DNA of 64,000 nt from Odobenus rosmarus divergens (GCF_000321225.1 NW_004450480.1:4139810-4203809); one strand, 5' to 3'; numbered from the stretch's first letter, positions 44,800 to 56,224 are shown. Notes: generated by a model not told the origin, from the sequence alone. Made by a program: numbers and translations.

Positions 44800-45160
44800 A
44801 CTCATAAATATGTAATCCGGTCAGGGTTTGACGGGGCGAAGCCCATCTCAGTTCTACTTGGTGTTAGTTGGGTGGATAAAAGTCTGGAATCATCTGCAGG
44901 GTCACTCATATATCTGGTTCCTGAGCTAGGGAGACTCACACAGCTGGGGGCTGGCACAGCTGGACTTTAGGTATCTCTCCTCTAGTTTCTCTATGTGATC
45001 TCTCCAGCATGGACACTTCCTTCATGTTAATGCAGGGCTCCCAAAGCACATGTTGAAAGAGCTGGGGCGGGGGGTGGTGGTGAGGGGAAAAGAGAGAAGG
45101 GGAGAGACAGGGTTGGCAGGTGGAGGGGGGAGGACCAAGCTGAAGCCACATATCCTTTTA
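44800..45160 (-). mobile_element. MaLR/MLT1-like LTR relic, antisense
   Basis: ATCATCTGCAGGGTCACTCA, CACAGCTGGGGGCTGGCACA and TTTCTCTATGTGATCTCTCC follow the antisense order of old MaLR LTRs. The end is G-rich. Diverged; boundaries approximate. Confidence 0.4.
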
Positions 45161-45308
45161 TGACCTGTCCTTGGATATCACATAGCATCACTTCCATTGA
45201 ATTCTCATTGGTCAGTGCAGTTACAAAGACCTACAAAGTTTCAAGGGGAGGGAACGTGGACTCTTCCTGTGAAGTGTCAGTACTGCAGTGTAAGAGGAAC
45301 CTGAGGGA

Positions 45309-45310
<2 letters not shown>

Positions 45311-45346
<36 letters not shown>
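45311..45346. repeat. (GT)18 microsatellite
   Basis: An uninterrupted run of 18 GT units. Confidence 0.98.
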
Positions 45347-45348
<2 letters not shown>

Positions 45349-45349
45349 C

Positions 45350-46625
45350 CATCTTTAGAAACTATAAACTGCCACAGAGACTATGGGTGACATGCTAGCC
45401 TTGTAAAAATACATACCTTTCTGATGTTTTCAAGGAGAATATACAGCTTTAATATCCCCCCAAAAAATGCAACAAAGTGACTTTGATGAAAAGGACTTTA
45501 TATAGGATCTTAGCACAAAAACCTTGGCCAATATGTGGTGTGCTTGTCTGCCCTAATCTCCTAGCCACTCCAATGACCGAATGAAGCCCCTTCAACACAG
45601 AACGAGGCTTTGGTAATTGAGCCGGGCAAATGACAAACAAATTGATTTCTTCTGAATTCTTCTTGATATTACAGACCAGCAGTAAGTGAAAAGCTCAGGA
45701 TTTCCTAAGTCAAAGAGGTAGAGAAACCTCTTTGAAACAACAGCCAGTCCTTTCCGTTCAGCCAAACTGTGTAATTGTGAAGCCTGGCTTTTGGGCTTGA
45801 ACAGCAATATCCTAGCTGCAGGGCATGGTGGCAGATGGAGTATGGCGTCTAATAAGTTCCAACTCCCCATTGCAGCCTGGCCACATAAGGAGAACAGTAA
45901 TAACACTCCAAGAATGAAAACATCCATCAAAGCCTGACAAACCTCTGACATAGATTTTCTTTATGTTCCTAAAAGAGCTAGTTAAATGTGATGGAACTGC
46001 TAATAAAAATTCTTTGGTGGTCCTAATGAAACAGCTTTGTACACCCAATCTCCTTCCTTGTTAGGCGAAAAGGAAAGCTGTGTTAGAATTTTTGGTGGCT
46101 AACATTGATTGTGGTCTGGTGGAACAAAGTGTAACCAGATCAAAGCAGCTCAACTCACTTGTCTTTTGGAGTTGGAGACAACACAGGGATAAGTTGTTTT
46201 AATGGTAGTCTTTACCACAGAGAGATCGACTTTGTCATTGTAATCAAAGAGCAGATGCTCGGAGGATCGGGGATGAGGGGGCGGGGTTTGCTTTTCCCTT
46301 GGTGGGTCTGAGATGTTGTTTTTTTCTTTCATCGACCATGGTCCCTCAGGCCAGTGAGGTATTTCTTCTGGACTCAATGGAGGGTGACATGTTCCATGCT
46401 GGAGTCAACACTGGCTGCGGAGGAGTTCGTAAGGCACTTTAGCTGTGGCATAGTGCCTTTGTCATTCGTAGGTTGTGTCCCCCTCTCACCTGAACTGCAC
46501 TGACCATAACTGGAGTTATCTGGAGTGATGCGGCGTTTCATTTGTCCACCCTGATTACTTCCTGTTTCCTAGTGTATGTTGTTAGAACTCTTGGTTCTGT
46601 TGGTTTCCTTGCTTCCCTGCCATTT
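45350..46625. other. Unclassified non-coding stretch
   Basis: No family recognised. Minus-strand frames at 45592-46048 (119 and 78 codons) overlap each other, have no recognised domain and are treated as chance. Confidence 0.4.
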
Positions 46626-46643
46626 AAGGGGTGGTGGCATCTT

Positions 46644-46840
46644 TTTATTTTTAAAGATTTTATTTATTTATTTGAGAGAGAGAGAATGAGAGACAGAGAG
46701 CACGAGAGGGAAGAGGGTCAGAGGGAGAAGCAGACTCCCCGCTGAGCAGGGAGCCCGATGTGGGACTCGATCCCGGGACTCCAGGATCATGACCCGAACT
46801 GAAGGCAGTCTCTTAACCAACTGAGCCACCCAGGGGCCCG
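46644..46840 (-). mobile_element. CAN-SINE, antisense, younger, inserted in the tail of an older SINE
   Basis: GATTTTATTTATTTATTTGA, GGAGCCCGATGTGGGACTCG, ATCCCGGGACTCCAGGATC and CCACCCAGGGGCCC. It lies next to the T-run of the older SINE at 46841-47020, and both share one outer target duplication. Confidence 0.93.
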
Positions 46841-47020
46841 TCTTTTTTTTTTTTAAGAGCAGGAGATTCAGGGGAAGGGGCAGAGGGAGAGGGAGAGAGA
46901 ATCTTAAGCAGGATCCATGCCCAGCATGGGCGTGGGGCTGGATCTCACCACCCTGAGATCATGACCTGAGCTGAAATCCAGAGTCAGACACTTAACAGTC
47001 TGAGGCACCCAGGCGCCCTG
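46841..47020 (-). mobile_element. CAN-SINE, antisense, old subfamily
   Basis: T-run, AGAGAATCTTAAGCAGGATC, ATGCCCAGCATGGGC, TCCAGAGTCAGACACTTAAC and a GCACCCAGGCGCCC head complement. The outer duplication is AAGGGGTGG(TGG)CATCTTT at 46626-46643 and AAGGGGTGGCATCTTT at 47021-47036; the left copy has a 3-bp expansion. Confidence 0.92.
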
Positions 47021-47036
47021 AAGGGGTGGCATCTTT

Positions 47037-47409
47037 GACCAAGCCAGGAGTCCTGAGGTCTGTGGTCTCTTGTCCTCTCATGCTCTACACAGCCATTTCT
47101 TCTGAGATCTGGCCAATCTCCCAGGGCACCATCACGAAGCAGGGTCTACACTAAGACTATTCCTGGGACCCAAAGCAACCTGTCCCCTTTCCAGTCTGGG
47201 GGAATTTCTCTTACTTTCTCTCCTTTCTTTCTGAAGGTGTTTCCTTCCCTGTCCCATCTAGGATTCTGGCTTTCATGAATGTGGGCCTTTACACAACCCA
47301 GGGAAGGTGGGGACATCAGCCTGCCTCTGCTTCCAGGACGGGAAGATAGAGGAAGAAACCTATAAATATATTTTGCAAAAACATAACTGATGGGGTTTTG
47401 GAATATAGG
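47037..47409. other. Unclassified non-coding stretch
   Basis: Nothing recognised. Confidence 0.4.
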
Positions 47410-48005
47410 TGAGGTTCAGTGGGGGTAGAGTCCAGAGCTGACGACCAAGAAAGAATTCTTTGGACAGCTTTGGTTTAAAATGGTGGTTTATTAAAGCACG
47501 GGGACAGGACCCGTGGGCAGAAAGAGCTGCTGTCCCGGTTTGTGAGCAGTGGCTGATTATATACTATGGGGTTGGGAGAGGTAAGGAAAAAAGGAGGTGT
47601 CCCAAAGAACTTTCATATGCTAAAGAAGACTCACAGGATATCGAAGGCCTTGCCATTGTCAAGTTAAGGTTGTTTGCCCCTCTATTAAGGCATTAACATT
47701 AAGATAGTTGGGAACTTCCTGGAGGAACATTACACTCTGTCCACTTCAAGTATCTGATGATGGGCTGCAGGTTATAAAGACATTTAATTGTATTTACATT
47801 CCCTTCTGGAAGCTATTGCTAAGGCTTTTGTAAGTAAACTAAGGGAGACTCATGTCTTGTAGGACTGTGATCTCTATAAGTTACCTATTTGTTTTTTCTT
47901 TAGGGCAGCCAGGATTGCTTGAGGAATGTCACATAGATCCCATGGAGGGGGGGGTTGTGGGGTGTCAGCTTCTGCTTTGTCCTCAGCTTGCCCTCTGTTC
48001 CCTCA
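47410..48005 (-). mobile_element. ERV1-like solo LTR candidate, antisense
   Basis: On the minus strand this roughly 596-bp block has LTR layout: TGAGGGAACAGAGGG start, a U3-like part, a TATA-box-like TATATAAT (complement of 47557-47564), then AATAAA (complement of 47487-47492) about 70 bp downstream, and a U5-like end GGTCGTCAGCTCTGGACTCT closing in CA. TG...CA ends and this spacing fit gammaretrovirus-like LTRs. No primer-binding site, internal region or coding sequence follows on either side, so it is best read as a solo LTR left by recombination. Target duplication not clear. Confidence 0.75.
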
Positions 48006-48019
48006 TCAATAACCTTGTG

Positions 48020-48150
48020 TGTTGAGGATTCTGATGTATCTTGTTGATCTTATAGTTGAGGAAACCAAGGCCTAGGGAGATGAAGGGGTTTGGATAAAAT
48101 CACACTATTAGGAAGCTGAGCCCGGCCTATGTTCCGCGAGTCCAAGCCCC
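48020..48150 (+). repeat. MIR relic
   Basis: TTGAGGAAACCAAGGCCTAG, GGAGATGAAGGGGTTTGGAT and AAATCACACTATTAGGAAGC match the MIR 3' half. Confidence 0.65.
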
Positions 48151-48284
48151 GCAAGTCTGGACACCTCTCCATCTGCCGGAGCCATCAGAGAGGTTCATCC
48201 AATAGGACCTGTTCAGATAGACGACACACTTCTGAATGTTTGTTGTCAGCACAGCCACTGACTTCTAGTGTTCTCTGGGCAGAG

Positions 48285-48420
48285 CCGTGGACTTCGAGCA
48301 TCTGGGAATTCTGGGCTTCAAGCTGCCACGGTTGTATGATCTTAGACAAGTCATTTGACCTCCCGTGACCTCAAATTTTCAAAATCTAAAATACTGGCTC
48401 AGTCAACCTCACAAATATGG
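48285..48420 (+). repeat. MIR relic
   Basis: GAGCCGTGGACTTCGAGCAT, then GTATGATCTTAGACAAGTCA, TTTGACCTCCCGTGACCTCA and TCAAAATCTAAAATACTGGC follow the MIR core. Confidence 0.6.
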
Positions 48421-48429
48421 ATCGGAGAA

Positions 48430-49430
48430 AAATGCTGGCAGCCTTTAGTGAATTTGAAGCACCACACGGGTACAGCAAAAACAATCCTGATCCTGTGGCC
48501 TTGACTTGCTTCCAACTCCAAGAGGTCATGTTCTTCACCTCCTCCAGTCCCGAAAGTCTCCCCAGACAGTCCTGGAATCACTATAGGGACATCGGAGGCA
48601 TTGATTTGCTTATTATTTTTTTGTGTGTTAGCCGGGACAGTCTCTTGCCTCCTTGGGATTTGACACTCCTACACAGAAGTTTGGGATGCCGTCATGTTGA
48701 CAGAAGTCACTGAACAATTAACCTGTATCATTAATAGTTTGTTAGCAACCTCCTTGCTTTCCTGATGTGTGGCCCTGGGCATCTCAATTAACCATTGTTC
48801 CTCCCTAGTGTATTATAAAAGGGCTTGACTGTGTTCTGTGACAGTTCTGTCCTGAAGGAAGAAGTTCTCCTGATTGAAAATAAAAGACTCTTCTCACATC
48901 TGCTTTGCAAACACAGCCCTTGCTCAAGATCTGTAGGTCTTAGGTGCCAAGTAGAGCAGAATGCTGCTTTTGTAGCGCTCTGTTACCGTCTGCATGATGG
49001 GAATCCTTGTTCAGGGAACCGATTGTTTCCTTTACCAGGCTGAGTCACCAGGGATCAGCCCCCCCAGCCCCCCAATTCTGGATGGTATCACCAGCACCAT
49101 CTAGGAAGGTATTTTGTGTAATTACCCAGTAAAGTTTGTTTGAATTGAATTTTACTACTGATTTGCCTTCTCCAGAAAGAATGGCTAGTGGACTTGTGAG
49201 AAGCTGTTGTTATTCATACAGCAAGTTTATTTTGCAGATAAATTGGTCGTTTAGCTGCAGAAGGGGACTATAAAGAACACTCTTTATGCCATGTGCTATT
49301 ATATCAAAGAGTATGCCATAGTAGGCAAGACCATGGCGTCCACAGCTCAAGATGGCTTACTACGACATCTGCCAAAATGCCTCTAAAGTTATTTTGGACG
49401 TTGCCTTGGAAATAAGCTTATTATCAGGCT
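48430..49430. other. Unclassified non-coding stretch
   Basis: No repeat or gene recognised. Confidence 0.4.
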
Positions 49431-49439
49431 CAGAACGTG

Positions 49440-49855
49440 AGAGGGTCATGAACCAGAATGGACGTATGAGGGGAATATTTAAAAATACATGTTTTGGGGC
49501 GCCTGAGTAGCTCAGTCAGTTAAGCGTCCACCTTCTGCTCAGGTCATGATCCCAGGGTCCTGGGATGGAGTCCCGCATCGGGCTCCCTCCTACGCGGGGA
49601 GCCTGCTTCTCCCTCTGCCTGCAGCTCCTCCTGCTTGTGCTTGCTCTCTGTCTCCCTCTCTCTCTGACAAATAAATAAATAAAATCTTTAAAAAAAATAA
49701 ATAAAAATAAAAATACATGTTTCTAGGCTCTCCCCTCAGAGATCAGTATTCACTGTGTTTGAGGTGAGGCCCAGGAATCTGCATATTTAACAAACAACTC
49801 CAGTTGTTTCGATAAAGGTGCATCCTCAGAATGCAATTTGAGAAACACAGGTATT
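49440..49855 (+). mobile_element. MER5A-like element split by a SINE
   Basis: After the SINE the text CTAGGCTCTCCCCTCAGAGA, GAGGTGAGGCCCAGGAATCT, GCATATTTAACAAACAACTC and CAATTTGAGAAACACAGG follows MER5A. The half before the SINE (49440-49494) is the matching first part. Confidence 0.75.
49495..49708 (+). mobile_element. CAN-SINE, sense, inside the MER5A-like element
   Basis: GGGGCGCCTGAGTAGCTCAG head, CCCGCATCGGGCTCCCTCCT, and an AAATAAATAAAATC tail followed by an AAATAAAAATAAA run. The 14-bp duplication AAAAATACATGTTT is perfect at 49481-49494 and 49709-49722. Confidence 0.95.
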
Positions 49856-50014
49856 TTATCCTAATTCATGAACAAAACACTGAACAGTACAGTTACTGGC
49901 AGCAATCTGATTTCTGAAGTCCTGAAAAGTTGCGTGACTCCAGATTTCAGAGAAGGGTAAAAACCTTAGAATTCAGCTTAGGAATTCGGGTAAAGTTTAA
50001 ATAGGGAAAGTTAA

Positions 50015-50535
50015 TGTTCCAGTGACCTACTACTGTGTAGAAAAGGACCCAGTTTGTAGCTGAAAAGAACCATTTTATTTTGCTTTTGACTTTTGGGGTC
50101 AGGAGTTTGGGAAGGACTTGGTGGGGGCAGTGGGAGTCTGACCTGCAGGCCACCAGCCGCACCTATGGAGGACCCACTTCCAGGATGGCCTTTTTAATTA
50201 TACGTCTGCTGCCAACAATGCTCCTTGGCCTTTCTGTCTACACCCTCCTAGGCCTCTCCATATGGCTTGGCTACTCACAGCCTGGTGGTGTCCGTGTAAT
50301 TGTACTTTTTTATGGCATCTAACTTTCAAGAGGCAGGAACCGGAAGCCACGGGCTCACTTAAAGGCTACGTGGGCACTTGGCCAAGTGTCACTTCTGCTG
50401 TATAACCCTGGTCTGTGCATTCCTGGGGCTTGCCCAGATTCAAGGGGACATAGAAACAGATTCCACCACCCGCTAGGGTATTGCATGGTTTCACTGCAAA
50501 AAGTACATGTGGGATGAGGGATGTTGGGGAAACCA
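50015..50535 (-). mobile_element. MaLR/MLT1-like LTR, antisense
   Basis: GTGACCTACTACTGTGTAGA, GGGGTCAGGAGTTTGGGAAG, CTCTCCATATGGCTTGGCTA, CACAGCCTGGTGGTGTC, AAGTGTCACTTCTGCTGTAT and GCCCAGATTCAAGGGGACAT follow the antisense MLT1 order over most of its length. Confidence 0.75.
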
Positions 50536-50539
50536 TACT

Positions 50540-52500
50540 TGGAAAACAAAATTTGCCACATGTATATCACTCAGGTGGAAGCAAAAGAAAGGTCTTCCAG
50601 AGAATATATGCCTATGTAGAGGGTCCAATTATGTGCAGAATTTAGAAACAAATGCATTTATTGGGAATGAAAATGTTGGTAGAATTTTATAGCCATGCTT
50701 AATAATTTCTGTGTTTACAGAATGTTCGTTTCGTTGTATATTTTCACAGCATTGTTGAGAAAAGTGAACTCACTTTCTCAAGGGTTGTTCTCCTTGTCCT
50801 ACACATCTTCTTCAAGAGCAAGTCTCCACATAAGATGTGCCTCCAACTTATTGCATGGCCTTAGAATGTTCACATGTCCTCATGGGTCAGGTTTAAATGT
50901 AGATGTCCTCGGACTTTCCTTGAGTTTTAAAAAATTCATACACTCCTGTCTTCGCTCCTCAGTGGTATTTCCTCTTTTCCAGTAATACTTTAAGATCTAA
51001 TTTCATTGTTCCATTAGATGTGGTTCTTCCATTTTGACTCCTGCTTTTTCACTCTTTTGCAATTGGGGCTATCATATCAGTGATAACTAACTAGTGGTGT
51101 TATTACACCAGAGCATAAAAGAATTGCATTTCTTCTACATTTATAAATGTCGTATCCACATTCAGGCTGTGCACAGATTTCACTGAAATGCCTTGAACTT
51201 GTTAGTTGATCCACAAATAGCTCCTCTATATATTTATGGTAATACTTTATGCTGAACAACAATTTCACACTTAGAACTGTCCCTACTGGTTTGTGTTTTT
51301 TAAATGTCATCTGCTCATATTTATAAATGTGGAATGAGCTCACTTAAATTGGATTTCTTGGGTCCAAGACACTTCTGATTTTCCTAATGACCAAATAACC
51401 AAAAAGCAGAACAGATTAAGATAAAAAAAAAAGAAATCTCAGGCATACACAGTTTTCAAGCAGTCAGGGTTTGTTTAAAGCTGCTTTGTTCGGCAGGAAT
51501 GGTTAATAAAAGAAACATTTCCCCAAAGAATTGTTGTGGTCTTTAATTAAACTCCTTTCCCATAGGTTTGTAATGTAGCGTTGAACAATATTTGGTCACT
51601 TTCTCTGACTGGCTTTCTTAGTCACAGGCTGGACTTTATTGGATCTCAGGTCCTAAGGGAACATTAGGAGCAGAGAGAAACAGGCTGCGTCAAATGAAAA
51701 GTTAATTGTGTTTGAGCTGTCTTGGAAACCAGCCTCCAGTGTGCCTTAGCTGAGAGCCACTCTCAGCCATCGGGTACCTGGCTGTCAAGCTGGGTCCATG
51801 GCCAAGAGTCTACCTGACCCAGAGAAAGTGCATCCACACAAAGACTAGTGACTGCAGGAAAGGCTAATCCGGGTCGTCCCTGCTTGGCTGTCATGGGCTC
51901 AGGGACAATGGACAATGAGGTGATTCACTCTGCTGGTGGGGCTGGAAGTTGGGGTTTGCTCTGAGGCAGGAGGGCGGTGGTCAGTAGTTCCTCCCTATAG
52001 TTCATTAAGACTCAGAACTGTCTTGTGGAAAAGCTGTGATAAATTGCTCTAAATGATCTGGGAGCTAAGCACTGTGGGAGTCGTTGGAATATTTTGTTTG
52101 GCTCTCTTCCTGTCCTTGAGTTGAGAATTGCTCTGTCAGAGCAGACACCTGCACAGTGTGCCTGGTGTAGCTAAAGTGGGTCATTTTGAAAAGAAAATGC
52201 CCCCTTCTTGTCTGTCTGCAGCTCGGGGAGGGGGGCACTCCCATCCCCTTCACCCCCCGGCATGTCCCTGGACACACAACATTGGGAAGGGAAACTGTGA
52301 ATATTCCATCTCCTCATCTAGATGGCAGTGCCATACCTGTTCATTTTATGATTATTTAGCAGCTCTCATCTTTTACTTGCATTAGCGTATGAGTTAGCAT
52401 GTGAAATGGCTAGTAGTTGGCCATTTCTCAATGTACAGAAACGGCAATTTTGTAAGGTTTGGTATACTTTGGTATACTTTACACAAGGAAATTATAAAAT
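50540..52500. other. Unclassified non-coding stretch
   Basis: No repeat family or exon recognised. A 12-bp unit, GGTATACTTTGG/GGTATACTTTAC, is tandemly repeated near 52461-52483. Confidence 0.4.
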
Positions 52501-52527
52501 AAGATAGTGTAAATACCATCAAATAGA

Positions 52528-52576
52528 TCACAAGATGTACTTAAGTACATCTAAGTAGTCACAAGATGTACTTAAG
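52528..52576. repeat. 20-bp perfect palindrome within an 18-bp direct repeat
   Basis: AGATGTACTTAAGTACATCT at 52533-52552 equals its own reverse complement. TCACAAGATGTACTTAAG occurs at 52528-52545 and again at 52559-52576. Confidence 0.9.
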
Positions 52577-52664
52577 CCAGAAAGAAGCAGTTCTGTAATC
52601 CAGGTGTTGGTGATAAGACTAGTAACTTTTCCACTGAATAGTGGTCTTCATTTTCTTTTGCTTT

Positions 52665-52840
52665 GAGAGACAGTGCAGTGTGGTGGTTAGCGCTTGGCCT
52701 CCATGGCCAGACGCTTGGGTTTGATCCCCTGCTCGACCATGTATCAGCTGGTTGGCCTTGGAAAAAGATCTGAAAATGAGACTGATAATAGTAGCTACTG
52801 TCTGGGATTGCTGAGCAGATCACAATGGATAATATCTACC
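52665..52840 (+). repeat. MIR SINE relic, sense
   Basis: CAGTGCAGTGTGGTGGTTAG, GCGCTTGGCCTCCATGGCCA, GACGCTTGGGTTTGATCCCC and TGTATCAGCTGGTTGGCCTT give the tRNA-like head and core of MIR. Confidence 0.85.
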
Positions 52841-52859
52841 TTGCCAGATGCATCTCCCA

Positions 52860-53290
52860 CCACACCCCTTTGCAACTTACTCTGCATGCTCTGGACTTCT
52901 TTTTACTTTGGGTGTTCTGGGATACCTTCTGCCACTGCGTCTCTGCATGTGCTGTTTTTCCCACTCTTCAGAATGTTTTTCTCCCATGCTTTTTCCTATG
53001 GGGTTCCTCCTTGTTTGAGATCGCTGCTCATTTCTTGTTTTCTTAGCCACTCTCGGCGTCTCGGACTAGGTCATAATTGTTGACTACACTCTAATGGAAC
53101 CCCGTAACTTCCTATTTTAATAGTGATCACAGCTGTGATTTCAGAGTAAGGTATGCATTGTTTTGATCCATCGATCACCCTCATTTGACTGTGAGCTCCT
53201 ATGGGCAGGAAATGAGATGTTTTTTGCTCATTGTTGCACACTGGAGGAGCTGACTCATAGTTGGTGCTCTGGAAATATTTAATGAATGAA
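52860..53290 (+). repeat. L2 relic, sense
   Basis: CT-rich LINE-2 text, then GACTGTGAGCTCCTATGGGC, CAGGAAATGAGATGTTTTTT and TTGGTGCTCTGGAAATATTT followed by AATGAATGAA, the usual L2 3' end. Confidence 0.75.
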
Positions 53291-53479
53291 GTGGTTTGCA
53301 TTCTAGAAGTTCTTCCATTTTAAGTGTTTGGGGAGAGTCCCTGTATTTCTGTAAAAAAAAATGAAGTGGGAAAGCATGTATATAAGCAGTGTGTATGTGT
53401 GCTTGCCTGACAATCATTGATAAACCCATCGGTTTAAAAAAATTCACTCTGAGCATTCTGTGCAAAGTGGTAGATAGGC

Positions 53480-53632
53480 AGTAAAGTGGAAGGTTTAATA
53501 GCTAAGGCCCTGTCAGAAGTCTAGGCTCAAGCTTAGTTCATCATTTGTTTGTTCTGTGATCTTGGGAAAGTTGCTTGTTCTGACATTTCATTTTCTACGT
53601 CTATACACTGGATATTAAAAATAGTACTGAAA
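53480..53632 (+). repeat. MIR relic
   Basis: TTCTGTGATCTTGGGAAAGT, TGCTTGTTCTGACATTTCAT and TTAAAAATAGTACTGAAATG follow the MIR core and 3' part. Confidence 0.55.
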
Positions 53633-54062
53633 TGCTACGAGTTGAATTATGCCCCTTCAAAATTCATATATTGGTCTTAACCCCCAGTACTTCAGAATGT
53701 GATCTCAGTTGGAGACAGGGTTTTTACAGAGGTAATCAAGTTGAAGTGAGATCATCAGAGTGGGCTCTAATCCAATATGACAGTTGACCTTCTCAAAAGG
53801 GGAGATTTGGACATAGAAATACACAGGGAGGGAAGTGAGGGAAGAGATAGAGAGAGAGGACAGTTGTATATCGGCCAAGTGGAGAGGCCTGGAACAGACC
53901 CTTCTCCTGCAGACTTCAGAAGGAACCATCCCTGTTGACCCCTTGATTTTGGACCTATAGACTCTAGAACAGTTGAGACAGTAAATTTCTGTCATTTAAG
54001 CCACCTAGTTTGTGGCACCTAGCTTGTGGTTTGCTTCAGCAGCCCTCACCAACAAATACACT
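53633..54062 (+). mobile_element. MLT1-type MaLR LTR, sense
   Basis: GAGTTGAATTATGCCCCTTC, CCCCCAGTACTTCAGAATGT, GTGAGATCATCAGAGTGGGC, TCTAATCCAATATGACAG, AAATTTCTGTCATTTAAGCC and ACCTAGTTTGTGGCACC cover the LTR from start to end. Minus-strand frame 53705-53995 is a shadow. Confidence 0.92.
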
Positions 54063-54084
54063 CAATTAGCCAGTTTAATACACA

Positions 54085-54435
54085 GTGAGACCATATATTA
54101 AACAATCCAAAAATATCAGTCACTCACAGTAGAAAACATTTATTTTTCTTGCCCATGGGCCTTTGGGTTGGTTGCAGTTCACCCAGATGCAAGGCCAATT
54201 GGGTTCAGATCTACATCTTGTGCCTACATCATTCTGGCACTGGCATGTTCTCCTGGAAGAAGGCAGAAGAAGAGCCCAGGGCAAACGATGCAAGTCCATT
54301 GAAGTTCTCTCATGGCATCATGGCTTTTAGCAAAGCACGTCACCGGGCCAAGCCTACTTCAAACAGAAACATATATGTCTACCGTACCAGGAAGCATTGA
54401 AAATCACATGGAAAAGGGACAGTGATAATAATCCA
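54085..54435 (-). mobile_element. MLT1-like LTR relic, antisense (tentative)
   Basis: CATTTATTTTTCTTGCCCAT, GTTGGTTGCAGTTCACCCAG, GGCATGTTCTCCTGGAAGAA and ACCGGGCCAAGCCTACTTCA resemble the antisense order of old MaLR LTRs. Diverged. Confidence 0.45.
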
Positions 54436-54448
54436 ATTGATCACAATA

Positions 54449-54651
54449 GTTTTTTAAAATTTTCTTTAAAAGATTTTTATATATTTATTTGAGAGAGAGC
54501 GAGAGAACGAGCAGGGGGAGGGGCTGAGGGAGAGGGAGAAGCAGGCTCCCTGCTGATCAGGAAGCCCAACCCAGGGCTCGATCCCAGGACCCCGGGATCA
54601 TGACCTGAGCCGAAGGCAGATGCTTAACCAACTGAACCACCCAGGTGCCCC
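54449..54651 (-). mobile_element. CAN-SINE, antisense
   Basis: T-run, TATATATTTATTTGAGAGAG, GGGCTCGATCCCAGGACCCC, ATCATGACCTGAGCCGAAGG and CCACCCAGGTGCCCC. The 12-bp duplication TTGATCACAATA/TTGAGCACAATA is at 54437-54448 and 54652-54663 with one mismatch. Confidence 0.95.
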
Positions 54652-54699
54652 TTGAGCACAATATCTATACATAATGGGGTTTTCTTTACTAAATCAGAT

Positions 54700-54785
54700 T
54701 TTGCACTTGAAGCTTTGAGCGCAGGGCCTGGCACCTAGTTGGGGCCCGATAAATGGCTGTTGCTATTATTATTGTTGCTTTTATT
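54700..54785 (+). repeat. MIR 3'-end relic
   Basis: GGGCCTGGCACCTAGTTGGG, GCCCGATAAATGGCTGTTGC, then TATTATTATTG, as in the MIR tail. Confidence 0.7.
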
Positions 54786-54789
54786 CTTG

Positions 54790-56220
54790 AACAAATTCTA
54801 GTGTTCATCTTCAATTGTGACTCTACACAGACTTTTTCCTTTCAAACAAGTAGAATTAGCTGAATAAATTGCATTAATATTTGGTTAAGTGAAAGTCTCT
54901 GTAGTCTGCATTATCACAGCTGTGATTAATTCTTTTAAATTCTTTTAAATTGCATGTCTGCTTCAGTGGATTGGAACACATATGATTTCAAGCTTATGTT
55001 TCTCGTTAGGACGTTGAGGCCACAATTAAACGTGCTTTTTCTTCTTCTTTGAAAAAAATCAAAGGCTCTTAAAATGGATTGTTGTGAAAGGACACATAAA
55101 TAGGTTTTAATCAATAGCTGAATTCTCCAAAGCATCATCAAGACAAAGTGGTAAATGTACGGATTAAATCTGTGATTGGTTAAGCTAGCAATCCATACAG
55201 TTGCATGTCACACAGTATTTAATAAATGGCATGTAGAGTATCTTTAATTGTACCCATTTATCACTTCCCTCTGTTTCTAGATGCATAAAGTTATCAAAAT
55301 CTGGAAACATAAACATTTTTATTTCCATTTCCTTGGTTTGGCTTTGTTCTCTGTCTTTCTTGGTATATTGGGTCTGGTTTTGAGCTAAATATTTCTGACA
55401 CAACCTTCATGACTCATTTACATTTAAATAGTAACAGGAAATCTCTTTGCCAAGAAGGCTATTGGAATCAAATTTTACACCAGATCTTTTTTTTTTTAAA
55501 GATGTTATTATTGATTTTCTTTCTGTACATCAAAGTACTTTTTTGCTTTTTTTAAAAAAATCTAAGTACTATAGGCAGTGTACAAGTTTTTCATTTTTCA
55601 CCTTGGGTGCTTATTATTGCTTCTGATGATCATAATTTATACCAGTTGCTATAATGTTAAAAATTAGAAATGAACTTCTGAGGTGTTCATTGCCTTTGCT
55701 ATTGAAATTTCATTAAAGGGAGTTTGAAGTATAAATGCATGCCCTTGAACTTGTTGTCACATGTTGAATGAGATCTACTTACAGGATACGGAGGATATAA
55801 TTATAGAAAAGGTGATGAAATCAAATAGATTCCTAATCAGCAAAATGAGGTGTGATTTATAAACATCTACATGATGAGAAGATTTAATGGGAGTTGAAGC
55901 AAATTGAAGATGATCAAGGGTGAACCTCTCTGGCTGGGAAAACCAGCATCTGATGGAGGATCACAGAATAAGAACTCCCAGGCATCCAAATGGATTTCAC
56001 CTACCACACTACCTCATAGTCCTAGGAATTTTTTAAAGAAGGTATTAGAATCACAAGAAGGCTTCCCAGCTTGTAAAGCAAAGTCAGCTGCATCAGTGTA
56101 CTTAGACATTGTTATTCTAGACGTCTGTGGGAAGAAGAAATTCACTGTGTGCTGAGATCTTGTCGTAATTCTCCCTGAACTGGATTTAAGGAAAGGCTCA
56201 GTGAAACTTGTTTAATAATA
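54790..56220. other. Unclassified AT-rich non-coding stretch
   Basis: Nothing recognised; T-runs at about 55487-55496. A short direct repeat TTCTTTTAAA lies at about 54930-54949. Confidence 0.4.
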
Positions 56221-56224
56221 ACTT

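Noticed and set aside
45592..45951. 119-codon minus-strand frame with a hydrophobic N-terminal stretch
   Set aside because: The leader-like LGVLLLFSLCG is suggestive, but there is no homology I recognise, no promoter or splice context, and a second overlapping frame.
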